A stretch of DNA of 64,000 bases, taken from contig JAGTTD010000015.1 of NCBI GenBank assembly GCA_018398585.1, positions 27,547,478 through 27,611,477 of the forward strand, read 5' to 3'. Under the pieces are notes generated by a model. The model made no database searches. It was not told the DNA's origin and saw nothing but the letters and a program-made list of their open reading frames with translations. Positions 43,827-54,756 of the stretch are shown here, one piece after another; the first letter of the stretch is position 1; every line of letters starts with the position of its first letter. Made by a program: the position numbers and the translations under genes. Source of the DNA: Simmondsia chinensis (taxonomy: Eukaryota > Streptophyta > Magnoliopsida > Caryophyllales > Simmondsiaceae).

Positions 43827-44949
43827 TGTTATTGTTGGTAAATATATGACGTAGTTCGAGTAAAAGAAAATAATTAAAATAAGGGAGGACAAAAACGTAG
43901 CATTTTAGGTTGAAGTAATTCTTTGAATTCTATTTTTGGGGTAATGTCTGAATTGCCCCTCACTTGTGAAATTAATTACTTGTTTGTATGAGATGCCCAG
44001 CTGCCCGGATGTACTATTTCCTGCCCGAACAGTGCTGCCCGCTCTGATCCAATTGTACTGGCTGCCCGGTTTGGGCTGCCCGGTTTGGGCTGCCCGAATA
44101 GTACTTCCTGCCCGGATCCTTTTAAGTGTACAGCTGGCTTGCTTTTGTTTCACCCTCATCTCTCTCTCCCTTAACCAGAAACCCGTTAGGGTTTTCTTGT
44201 GAGGCTCTTCCAGAAGGTTCTGTAGCTTCATCTCGGCCGTTCGAGCCTCGACACGCGTCACAAGATCCGGGGCCCTCGATATATGAACCGTGTGTAAGTT
44301 TCGACCGTCCGATTGTTGCGTAAGTTAAAGGCTGTGATGAGCTTTAGGGTTTTTCTTAGGTCGTAGCTTGGGGGTATTTAATGCCGAGTTGGTTGAGTCG
44401 TAGAGGTAACGAAAATCAGTTTTCTTCTCCTCTCCCCTTCTCTCTCTGGCGATTTTTACCCTTGAAGGCTCCCTTGAAACCCTAACCCTAAAAACGAATC
44501 TCTGAGCCATAATACACTTAGGTTCCAACCTCGTGAGCCTCGGATCAAAGTGTAATCGTGTTCGTTGAGCTCCGTTCGTGCTATTGGAGCTCCGTTGCTG
44601 GCCAGAAGCTCTGTTCGTGTTCCGGTGGAGGTCCGGTCGTGGTGTTCTTGGAGTGTTCTTGAGCCTTACTCGTGGTGTGAGCGACTTGCTTGCAATTTCG
44701 GTAAAATCTAGTTCACAAGGGGAGGTATATTTCTAAACCTACTAGATTCGGTTGTTCTCTTGAGTCTTGTGTTGTATTTGAGGTTTATGAAGTGATTTGT
44801 GTTGTAATTAGTCTAGGTCTAGTTTAAGTTGGTTCTTGTGGGGCAAGATCTGAGATCTTGAAGTTATTGCTGTGTGTTATCTTTGTGTGTCTTGTTTGAG
44901 AAGTTTATCTGAGTCATTTTGTGTAAGATTTGAATAATTACACATAACA
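43827..44949 (+). repeat. 3' LTR of copia-D
   Basis: 1123 bp, nearly identical to the 5' LTR. Differences include AATATAAGAC/AATATATGAC, a changed CTGCCC unit near 44070-44095, and single changes near 44546 and 44730. ACCAAGGTGGAGTT before it is the polypurine region. Confidence 0.93.
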
Positions 44950-44954
44950 CAGAG

Positions 44955-45675
44955 AAATAGAGACAACCAAAGAGAAGGAAGAAGAAATAATATTTATGTG
45001 TTTCTTGGTGCGTTGAAAGGCTCTCCAAAACACTAAATTTATAGGAAAAGAGGTACCCGTTCGAGTAACCACCAATATGGAGAGTGGACGGGTATGGAGG
45101 AGTAAAGAATCTAACCTCGTTTAAGTAAGCAACAGATATAAAAAGAAAAGGCATTGAAACAGTCAAGACACATCTCTCAAGCTAGAGCTTGCAGCCTTGA
45201 GATCGAGCCTAGAGTAACGGCCTAAAGTCAACGACCTTGGATCGAGCTTGCAGCCTTGAGATTGGCCTAAGATGAATAGTTAGAGCACGAGCTTACAGCC
45301 TCGAGCCCAGCCAAATATCAATTTCGACAACTAAAAATACAATGGCTATAGGAAACAAAGATCTGAGTCAAAAATATCCATACCATACCACAATGCGTCG
45401 GCCCGGTCCAGTGCGGCACAAGGCACGCTTGCAGATGTGGCCCACCATGCCTATATAAGACTCACAAGATTTTACCTAATAAAATAAAAATAGTAAATAA
45501 TGCAACATTCTTAACTCTAGAATTTCTGAGCGAGAGATAATTTAGAATAACTTGAACAAAATTAAAGCACACCTATCCCAATTATAAATTAAGTCTGAAT
45601 GGTCAATAATTAGTAGAAGTAATTGTTATGAAAATTTATTCCATAGACCAATAATTATTAATTATATATTATAAG
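44955..45675. other. Intergenic with short GAGCTTGCAGCCTTGAG repeats
   Basis: GAGCTTGCAGCCTTGAG occurs at 45186 and 45244, and a third, diverged copy lies near 45289. Spacing is about 45-58 bp. No gene is supported. Confidence 0.4.
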
Positions 45676-45830
45676 TTTTTTATCCTTTTTTTACATCAAT
45701 AATGCCGCGGGAGGGTGGGAGGTGGGAGGGAAATTCCACTTTAATTCTGAATAAAGGGAAGCCACAAATTGCTAGTGAGGATCGAACCCAGGTTCTGTAA
45801 ATGGCTGCCAGCGTACTCTGCAACTAGGCT
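45676..45830 (-). mobile_element. tRNA-derived SINE
   Basis: Reverse-complemented, the 155-bp unit begins with an A-box-like TAGCCTAGTTGCAGAGTAC. A B box (GGGTTCGATCC) follows 33 bp later, the spacing of a tRNA promoter. After an unrelated body (CCCGCGGCATTATTGATG) it ends in A-rich sequence. Imperfect direct repeats (CTTATATTATAT and CTTATAATATAT on the minus strand, 10 of 12) flank it. It is not a tRNA gene, because no acceptor stem can be formed. Confidence 0.65.
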
Positions 45831-45842
45831 ATATAATATAAG

Positions 45843-48182
45843 TGTAATTTAAATATAAAGAAACATATTTATATGTATTTATAATGTCACTTATGGCATG
45901 GGATATGGATAACATTGACATTAGGGCATGACATAATACTTATAACAAGGCATGGAAAGCATCATAGTTCATTTTCCCCACTTCTTTTTTTCTTCCTTTA
46001 TGTCTTTAAAACACTGGGCATCTTCATGAAAAGGACCAGCCTAATTCATCATTTAGAAAGATTACTGCTTCGCTGTGAATTTAAGTAAATAAACTTACTG
46101 AAAGACTTACTATAACTTGTGGTAAGTCATGTTTGAACCACATGTCATTGACCAATAATTTCTTCTTAGTATCGATACTTTTGCTGAATCAATAACTTCG
46201 GTTTACAACTGTTATGTGGATACAACAAATACTTTGATTAAAAAGACTCTTGCATAGTTTTTGTGGGCTTCTTTATAAATGGATGTTGTGAGAAAATTGA
46301 AGGTGTTGATCCAAGTTAAGCGACAGCTGGGATGAAGGAGCAAAGCCGACGGATACCTTACCTCGCTTGAATACTTAAGAGTTAAAAATTTAGGTGGAGA
46401 CAAAATGTGTATTCTATACAAATTTTACTAACGGAGCCCACCTGCAATATGTAAATTGAATCTCACGTGATAACACGTTGCCAGGGCAAAAAATGTTATC
46501 ATAAGAGCAATGATGTTACTTGTAATGAATAATGTTCACAAATTTCTATAAATGTTGCTCTATCATTAATAATTTTATCTCGATAGTAACATTACTCTAA
46601 ACTTAATGGAAACATATTAATTAGGAAAATTATCATTTAGATATCTAAAATTTGACTATTCATCTTGTATCCTTACATTTCAAAATATATAACTCTATGT
46701 TCATTAAAACTTGATAATTCTTTTACGAAACAATTATGCCGATATAATATGATTCAGTAATGTAAAGATAGTTTACATTCAAATTCATTGAATTTTCTAT
46801 CATATCAGTTAAAGTTTTGCAAAACAATGACATGACTTATATATTTATTATAATCATGCATTACATTTGTATTTTTGTCGAAAATTAGTCCGATCTTAAC
46901 AGAAATTTATCAAATTCCAACAACGGTTACCTAAATACTAAAAATTTTAAATCTTAAAATATCTCATTATATAAACTAAAATATTAGAATACCTAAATAA
47001 TAAATTATCAAAGTAATTAACCCATAATTTACCTTTACTAATTATCAAATGACTGATCCTAATTGGTCAACTGTACATATTAATAATTAATTAATAGGGT
47101 GCATTAATAAGTCTAAATTGCGATTGCATGCAAGTGACTTAATGTGCTGTCCATTCAACTTGCCACGTGCCCTATTTAATGCATTTACTTTAATTTAATT
47201 TTTTTTCCCCTTGCAATAATATTTTGGTCAACGTTGAAGTTTTAGTAACTCGTATTTATTTAAGGTTTATATTTATTTATAATAAATTATTTGTTTATGT
47301 AGTGCACAAAAATTTTTTTTTTACATAATAAAGTATTGTAACACAAGTTCAAAAAAGAAGTTATATATTATAATCACAAAAAATATTTAATAATATAAAT
47401 TAACTAACAATAGTATAAGTTATTTAGAAGAGTGGCACTAACTATAAAATTATTTTAATTTTTAGCACAGTTTAAAAAAAATTTAGCAAAATGACACCTC
47501 CGTCATCCTGGCATACATAAAGTTAAATACGCCAATTAGAATGGCAAGCAAATCAATTGTATTCAAATTACGACAATTAAAAAGGCGTGCAAATAACAAT
47601 TAAATAAATAATATAAAAGACAAATCCCTTACACATAAATGCGGTAGTTTAGTTGGAAGGGAGTAAAATAAACTTGGTTCTGTGTTTCCATTCCCTGTAT
47701 TTTCTCATCTTTTTATATCATTTTTTTGGACACTCAATCCCACTGTTCTATTTTAGTACGTTTATATATACAAATTGCTTATTTATATATATCTTTTTTA
47801 ATAATTTGATTATGGCATAAGAATATAATATGTAAAGAAAAATATTATATAATTATTTTATGTTTATTTACACCAAATATCCATGTATTTTGTTATTACA
47901 CCAAATAAATTATGAAAAAAATAATGTTTTTGGAAAATATTTGAAAACTAATTAAAAAATAATTTTTAGAAAAAAATTCAAAAATTAATTAAAGAATAAT
48001 ACAAGATATGATATAATAATTTTTTTAAAAAATATAAATTTTAAAATTAGATTAATAAATTTGAAATTAAAATGTAACAAAAAATCAAAATTAGATTAAT
48101 AATTCTTGGACTAGAATTATTACAAGAATTATATTTCTTATTATATTTTGATTTTTTGGTGCAATATATACTATTTGGTGTA
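45843..48182. other. Long AT-rich intergenic region
   Basis: No reading frame of note, no LTR or TIR pair and no tRNA was found in 2.3 kb. The stretch 47760-48180 is especially AT-rich, with repeated ATATTTGGTGTAA-like motifs. Confidence 0.4.
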
Positions 48183-48201
48183 ATAACAAAATATATATGG
48201 A

Positions 48202-48426
48202 CACAACATAACAATAACAAAAAGTCCAGTGCCTCAAGGACTCCCGTGTAAACAGGGTCTAGGAGAGGTAAGATGTACGCAGCCTTATCCCTTTAGGATT
48301 ATATCCTAACTAGAGACTATTTTCGAGTACCCCCAACTTGATAGGCATGAAGAGCATGAGAAGAATGAAAGCATGGAAGCATATAAGCAAAAGGAAAAGG
48401 CAAAAAGCAAGCAAGCATATAAGAGC
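48202..48426 (-). mobile_element. 5'-truncated RTE LINE 3' UTR with TSD
   Basis: The flanking repeats (ending ATAACAAAATATAT..GGA, 48183-48201 and 48427-48443) differ only by one TA unit. On the minus strand the insert reads GCTTATATGCTTCCATG, CAAGTTGGGGGTACTCG, GGCTGCGTACATCTTACC and GGGAGTCCTTGAGGCACTGG. It ends in TTGTTATTGTTATG. It matches the 3' UTR of the neighbouring LINE. Confidence 0.75.
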
Positions 48427-48587
48427 ATAACAAAATATATGGATATTTGGTGTAAATAAACGTAAAGTATTATGTAATATTTTTCTTTAATGTTCTTATG
48501 ACATAATCAAATCATTAAAAAAAGTATAAATAAGTAATTTTTATATATAAAAGTACTGAAATATTTTTATATGAGTGTAAGGAATTT

Positions 48588-49210
48588 GTCGGGGAATCTC
48601 AAGAAGAGGTAAACGAGAAGCTGAAATTGTGGAGAAGGGCCTACGAATCAGTAGATCCAAGAACAAGTGCATGGAACTTAAGTTCGACCTCTGTACCACG
48701 CCTAGAATAGTAGACATTAGGGTCGGACCTGAGACCATAAAAAGAAAAGAGAGTTTCAGATACCTGGGTTCTATGGTGTAGAACAACGGCGAAGTGGACG
48801 AGGATGACAACAATTGGATTAGAATAGGCTGGCATAAATGGAGGATGACGTCTGCTGTACTCTATGATAGAAGGATCCCATTAAAGCTAAAGGGGAAATA
48901 TTACAAGACAGTAGTGAGACTGGCTATATCTTATGGGGCAGAGTGTTGGCCGAAAAAACAACATCATACACAAAAGATAAAGGTGGTGGAGATGAGGATG
49001 TTGCGGTGGATGTGCGGATATATAAGAAAGTATGGGATTAGGAACGACGTCATAAGAGGCAAATTGGGTATCGCACCGATTAAGGACAAATTAAGGGAGC
49101 AACGTTTGAGGTGGTTCGGGCATGTTAGGAGGAGACCTTCCACCGCTCCTAGTCAGGAGCTGCGAACAACCCCATACTACGCTGGGGAAGAGAGGAAGAG
49201 GCAGGCCTAA
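48588..49210 (+). pseudogene. RTE LINE reverse transcriptase C-terminus, broken
   Basis: The region starts in VGESQEEVNEKLKLWRRAYE. After a frameshift it continues through KESFRYLGSMV, a stop at 48778-48780, and then 48794-49210 with GWHKWRMTSAVLYD, YGAECWP, EMRMLRWMCG and RLRWFGHVRRR. Those motifs mark the C-terminus of plant RTE-type LINE proteins. Endonuclease and polymerase catalytic domains are absent because of 5' truncation. Confidence 0.85.
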
Positions 49211-49638
49211 GAAGAGATAGATGGAGACGATCCGATAGGACCTCACCCACTGAAACATAGGGGAGGTGATGGCCTTAGATAGAGCGGGGTGGAGGGCTAG
49301 CATAGGGGTAGCCGATGTAGCGGCTTAGAGTAGTGCTTCGTTTATGGTTGGCACTAGTATTTCTAGGTGTCTTAACATCCTCTTTTGGCGCAGGTATTAC
49401 AACTCCTATTTGTTTATAGGTATACTTGTACACTTGTGTACTTGCAGGCCTATAGTGATCTTCCTTGAGTTTGGCTTGGTATCGTTGGCTTGTGTTTTCT
49501 TTGATTCTAATTCTATATTGCTCTCATACTTTCAGGCTATATGCTTCCATGACAGCACGTTCTTCAGGTTGGGGATCTTGCGAAAACAGCCTCTATTTAG
49601 GGTAGCACTCTAAAGGGGGAAAGCTGCGCACATCCAAT

Positions 49639-49662
49639 CCCCCCCCCCCCCCCCCCCCCCCC
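49639..49662 (+). repeat. 24-bp poly-C run inside the LINE 3' UTR
   Basis: An uninterrupted run of 24 C, where other tail copies have a short CCCCC or CCCCCC stretch. It is probably a slippage expansion or an assembly artefact. Confidence 0.8.
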
Positions 49663-49952
49663 GATCTTACTTTTACGGGAGCCTTCGTGACACTGGGACT
49701 GTTGTCGTTGTTGTAAGGAATTTCTCTTATTTATTTATTTATTTAATTGTTGTTTGCATGCCATTCTAATTGGTGTAATTTGGGCAATTTATTTCCGCAC
49801 CATTGGGGTATTTATATTTGCACAATTGATTTGGACGCCATTCTAATTGGTGTATTTAACTTTATTAGCTGCCAAGATGACTTACATGTCATTTTGCTAA
49901 AATTTTCTCAAACTGCGCCAAAAAATAAATTAATTATATATATAGTGCCATT

Positions 49953-50137
49953 TATGAATATAGAGAATTCTATATAAATTGAATAAATGAGATGGTTACA
50001 TAGGAGGCCTATATAGAGGCTAAGATAAATACAATAGTGGCCAAAGTGCCCTTGGACATAACATAATTCAAGGGGTACAAAAGTAAAAGCAAGATATAAA
50101 ACACTAGACACGTGGAATGTTCTAGAATACTCTAATA
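49953..50137 (-). repeat. 3' LTR of copia-E
   Basis: 185 bp. A G-rich polypurine tract (GATTGAGGGGGC, minus strand, 50138-50149) lies at its inner edge. Confidence 0.85.
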
Positions 50138-50144
50138 CGCCCCC

Positions 50145-53100
50145 TCAATCTGAGCATGGTGGGAGTACACGAAGATTGGTCCTGTGTTGAAAGAAACGAT
50201 CGGTAGCGAGACCCTTGGTGAAGATGTCAGCGATCTGTTTGTCTTTTGGAGTGTAGTGGACTTGTAGGTCACCCTTAAGTACCTTCTCACGAACGTAATG
50301 GAAGTCAACATCAACATGTTTGCTCCGATCATTTGAGGTGAGATTTGCTGCCAGGTAGCAAGCAGAGACATTGTCACAGAAGGTGATGATAGGGCCAGGG
50401 TTTCGAAGACCAAGATCTCTCATTAGGTAGCGGATCCAATCACTCTCGGCGACAACTTGAGCAACAGCCCGATATTCGAACTCGGTAGTGGATTTGGAGA
50501 CAGTAGCCTGTTTCTTCGTTCTCTAGGAGATGAGGTTTGGACCGAGGCAGAGTGCATAACCAGTGATGGAACAGCGTGTGTTCGGGTAGGCACCCCAATC
50601 GGCGTCAGCGTAGGCGGTGATTGTCAGCGTTTGAGCAGGGATGATAGAGAGTCCATGTTTTGGGGTGGCTTTGAGGTACTGAAGAATATGTTTCACCACT
50701 TGCCAGTGAGGGGTGCGAGGACTATGCATGAATTGAGAGACAAGGTTGACCGCATAGCTGATGTCTGGTTGAGTCATGGTTAGGTACTGGAGTGCCCCCA
50801 CGGTGCTCTTATACTGAATAGGATCCTTAATAGGGTCCCCATCACTCAATGAGAGATGCGCTCGGGTTGGGAGGGGTGTTTTGACGGGTTTGGCTTCACA
50901 TAGGTCATGTCTAGAGAGGAGGTTGATGGTGTATTTGTGTTGGGATAGAAAAAGGTGATCAGGTGTGCGCTTGGCCTCAATTCCTAGGAAGAAGTGAAGA
51001 GGGCCAAGGTCTTTCATAGCAAATTGGGTAGAAAGGGAGTCAACCAATGTGCTAAGATGGGCGGGGTTGTTGTCGGTTAGTGTTATGTCATCGACATATA
51101 GAAGGAGGCAAGTGAGATGGGACTTCGTTTTCTTAATAAAGAGAGATGGATCAGCACGGCAACAAGTCAAGCTAAGGCTATGTAAGAATGTACTAAATCT
51201 TTGGAACCATGCCTGAGGTGCCTATTTCAGACCATACAATGCCTTGCGGAGGCGACATACATGGTTTGGAAATTTGGAATGTATGAAGCCTTTTGGTTGC
51301 CTCATGTAAACTTCTTCCTTAAGAAAACCATGTAGGAAAGCATTTTTGCATCCAACTGACAAATAGGCCAATTGTATGTGACAGCAAGGGTAAGTATAAA
51401 GCGTATGGTGGTTGGTTTGACAACGGGGCTAAAGGTTTCCTTGTAGTCAAGGCCTTCATGTTGGTGAAAACCTTGAGCTACAAGGCGGGACATAAATCGT
51501 TCAACCGAGCCATCTGCTTTATACTTAACTTTGTATTTCCATGTGCTTCCTACAAGGTTTTGGGAGGGGTCATACGGTACTAAGTCCCAGGTGTTATTGA
51601 GGATGAGCGCATTAAATTCATCCGCCATGGCCTCTTGCCATTTTGGATTTTTCACTGCCTGTAAGTAGCATGTGGGCTCCTGAACTACAGTGATGGAGAA
51701 GAGAGATAGAGGGTACTTAGTCTTGAGTATAACCGCTTTAAGACGTGTTTGCATGGAGTGTGTGTTAAGGGGTGGTCCTGCCGAAGTGGCATGCACAGGG
51801 GGTACGGGCCGGGTGCGGGTTGTGGTTCCAGAGGGTTGGGGTCTGGGGTTGGTTAGGGTAAAGGCATAGTAGTTTTGTGTAATACACATTCAAAAGGAAG
51901 TTTATGGGACTTACCTAAGCAACATGAATTACATTTACCAGTAATTTAACTCGCGAAAAAAAATGGTTCTTACACATCAAATCAAGAATAACATTGCCTA
52001 AATGTCCTAGTCTCTAATGCCACAAATCACCATTCCTTACTTGTGCTACAAGTCCGATGTCGTGAAGCGAGAAACTACATAGGGACCCATCACTGGGTAC
52101 TCGAAGAAGCGGCGTCCTCGTAGTTTTGTCCTTGACACAAAAAAAATTTGAGTCAAATTCAACCCTACAATTATTGTCGTGGCATAGTTGTTTAATGGAC
52201 AATAGGTTGTGTGTGAGATTAGGTACAAGCATAAGGTTTTGAAGCTTGAGAGATGAGTTTGGAGTTGGTATAGATGTTGAGCCCACATGTGTCACAGGAA
52301 GTAATGCACCATTACCAACAAGAACACTCTTATGACTAGAATAAGGAAGAAGATTTTTGAGAATACCAGGATTGGGCGTCATATGATTCGTAGCACTGGA
52401 GTCGGGGTACCAGTTGAAATCGTGTGGTTCTCCAATCGACATGGCGGCAAAGGATTGGGAGGGATCCGGGACGGAGGTGTTGTCAAATTGGTGTGGACAA
52501 GTAAAAGCCGTGTGACCAACTGGAAAGCAAATTTGACAATATTGGGGACCAGGACCGAGCACACCTGCACTTGAGTTAGGAGGGAGGCCAAATGGGGGTC
52601 GGACTGAGTCTGGATGGGGGGGTCCACCAGTGGGAGGTGGGTTTGGGTGTTGAGCAGGTGGGCCACCATGGCGCCGCCACCGCCCCGCTTGTTCTTGCCC
52701 TTGCCGCGGCCACGGTTGCCACCGTGGTTTGGTTAGCCACGGCCTAGTTGTTGGCCGGACTGTGGTTGACCCTGTGCCACCATTGGGTGGCTAGTGTCGG
52801 GGTTAGAATGCCCAGATTGGCTAGTTAAAGCACCCTCTTCATTAAGTAGCGAGGTTTTTAACTCTTCATAGAAGTATTGTTTGTTTGTCGAGAAAATGTT
52901 GCAAAAGCAGCATATTCGGGGGGTAAACCATAAATTACGAAGTGCTAAAATTCTTTTTGAGAAACAGGAGAATTAATGGCAGCTAGGTCATCCGTTATTG
53001 ATTTTAATTCTGAGAGGTACGCATCCATTGTTTTGCCATTCTTACAGTGATTTATTAATTGGGTTTGGAGATCAAACTCCTTAACCATGGAGTGATCCCG

Positions 53101-53926
53101 AAAACGTTTAGCCTAGGCATCCCACATGGTTTTGGATGTAGAGTGGAGGAAAATGTCGTTTAATAAAGGACGAGATAGGGTAGCCGAAATGCAGGATCTG
53201 AGGCTTTGATCCGTGCGAACCCAAGTGAGATAATCTGGGTTTGGAAAGGTCGATCCATTGGGGAGATTTATTTGGGCAGGGGGACAGGGATAGGTACCAT
53301 CTATAAACCCTAATAATTGGTGAGAGATCAATAACATGTTGAATTGTTCACGCAAGGGCGGATAATCAGTAGTTGTATCAAGTTTGATTGTTACAATATT
53401 AGCAATGTCGGAAAGGGGAATTAAAACAGGTGAAGGGGACTAATTATATAAATTAGGGTTTATTGAATTAGGGTTGAGTATATATGGGTGGGTTGACCGG
53501 AATCCTCCATCGACACTAGGGAGTGGCGATGGGGGGTGGAGGGCCGCGCCAGCACCGGCGGAGCCGGAATGGGCTCCGGCAGTGGTGCCGGTGAATTGTG
53601 TGGAGAAGGGAGGAAGGGAGCAAAGGGAAGGGAAGGGAAGGAGGTGGGGATGCCCAAACTAAGTCCCGAGGTCACTGTAGGCCTCCCAAGTGGTGGTAGA
53701 GTAGCGGAGATGGTGACACCGGCATCGACCGACCGAGGGATTGGGTCGCAGGAGGTGATGGACCCGACGTAACTGATGTCGGGCACCACCCCTGGCATGG
53801 CGGCGTCGAGTGACGCTGGTGGGGGGTCGATACTATTGAGACTACCCTCCACCAGGGCTGGGCGGCGACGGGATGGGAGGGAGAGGAGAGAGCGGTAGCA
53901 TAAGATCGACTAGAGTTAGATGTCAT
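50145..53926 (-). pseudogene. gag-pol remnant of copia-E
   Basis: On the minus strand there is a proline-rich gag start, then a UBN2-like gag piece (LLGFIDGTYPCPP in 53355-53113). The zinc-knuckle-like CQICFPVGHTAFTC and the protease-region DSSATNHM follow in 52562-52014, ending at a stop after DLWH. About 120 bp later the frame is already in the linker before reverse transcriptase (51889-51302, with SRLVAQGFHQHEGLDYKETF). The DDE integrase core, normally about 1 kb, is therefore deleted. Reverse transcriptase (LLYVDDITLT) and RNase H (TFCDNVSACYLAAN, ADIFTKGLA) are in 51170-50145. Several stops and frameshifts separate the pieces. Confidence 0.8.
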
Positions 53927-54017
53927 TGATAAAAAATATTAAATTAAAGCAAGAAGAATTAAGAAATCAACACAATGCAAGAAAATAAAGAACATAAATT
54001 GAAGAGCGGAAGAAGGA

Positions 54018-54038
54018 AAAAAAAAAAAAAAAAAAAGA
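54018..54038 (+). repeat. poly-A run
   Basis: An A homopolymer run of about 20 bp in the leader of copia-E (T-run on the element's own strand), between the primer site and gag. Confidence 0.7.
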
Positions 54039-54073
54039 AGAGAAATTAAATTAGAGCCTGGGCTCTGATACCA

Positions 54074-54258
54074 TATAAATATAGAGAATTCTATATGAAT
54101 TGAATGAATGAGATGGTTACATAGGAGACCTATATATAGGCTAAGATAAATACAATAGTGGCCAAAGTGCCCTTGGATATAACATAAGTCAAGGAGTACA
54201 AAGGTAAAAGCAAGATATAAAACCCTAGCCATGTGGAATGTTCTAGAATACTCTAATA
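54074..54258 (-). repeat. 5' LTR of copia-E
   Basis: 185 bp with the same TATTAG...TATA termini as the 3' LTR. The adjacent window sequence GCTCTGATACCA is the primer site. Confidence 0.85.
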
Positions 54259-54263
54259 CCATT

Positions 54264-54751
54264 CTCCTAAATGACTCCAATAGTAGGTAGGAGAATTATG
54301 ATAATGACTAGTCATGATAATGGGAGGATGGTGAATGCAGCGACACATGGAAATAAAAGAAGTGGCTATAGGTCCGGATGGTGATAAAAAGTAAAGTAGG
54401 TCAGTAAAAATTCAATTGTAATATGGTCATTTAGAACATTTTTCTAAGATAAACTGTGCAAAAGATCCAATTTTTCTAGTTATAAACAACATTTTCATCG
54501 TCATATTTTAGCAGTAAAAAAAATGTAAAAATATTTTTTTCTATCAACTAAACGCAAGCCTTGTAGTCAACTTGAATTTTTTCATAGCTTTAAACTGTAA
54601 AACTCTGAACAAAACACAAAATAAATATACTTATTTGAATATTTGGCTAATATATTTCAATAATGTGGTAAAAATTATTAATACGAAGAAATAATATTAA
54701 ATTGAGTTTTTTTATAAATTAATAATTTATTATAATATGTATTATGTATTT
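54264..54751. other. Intergenic, nothing recognised
   Basis: AT-rich DNA between copia-E and TRIM-R, without a gene or repeat ends. Confidence 0.4.
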
Positions 54752-54756
54752 TAAAA

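Larger units (their letters stand above)
38607..44949 (+). mobile_element. copia-D: intact Tork-type Ty1/copia retrotransposon
   Basis: The perfect TSD CAGAG (38602-38606 and 44950-44954), LTRs of 1118 and 1123 bp, an intact primer site, a polypurine tract and a single uninterrupted gag-pol frame are all present. By eye the two LTRs differ at roughly ten positions including one small indel, so the insertion is recent. It is the only element here with everything needed for autonomous transposition. Whether it is transcribed cannot be told from sequence. Confidence 0.96.
48588..49711 (+). mobile_element. RTE-type LINE, 5'-truncated copy
   Basis: A perfect 12-bp TSD (TGTAAGGAATTT at 48576-48587 and 49712-49723) encloses 1124 bp. 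The coding part is the C-terminal end of the reverse transcriptase protein. The rest is 3' UTR with AGGTTGGGGATC, ACAGCCTCT and CTAAAGGGGGAAAG, then a run of 24 C, then GGGAGCCTTCGTGACACTGG and GTTGTCGTTGT at the end. This tail is shared with the 5S-headed SINEs and the micro-insertions. Confidence 0.88.
49953..54258 (-). mobile_element. copia-E: Ale/Retrofit-like element with non-TG/CA termini, integrase-deleted
   Basis: A perfect TSD CCATT (49948-49952 and 54259-54263) and two 185-bp LTRs (49953-50137 and 54074-54258) bound the element. Read on its own strand the LTR starts TATTAGAG and ends TATTTATA, not TG...CA. The initiator-Met primer site (54062-54073) directly abuts the LTR and confirms the boundary. 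The integrase catalytic core is missing and the frames are broken. Confidence 0.88.

Noticed and set aside
45768..45830. A tRNA gene on the minus strand
   Set aside because: A- and B-box-like motifs are present, but the acceptor and anticodon stems cannot be formed, and the unit has an A-rich tail and flanking repeats. It is called a SINE.
53460..53926. A proline-rich host protein on the minus strand
   Set aside because: It lies between the primer site and gag domain of copia-E, in frames broken by stops, so it is gag leader sequence.
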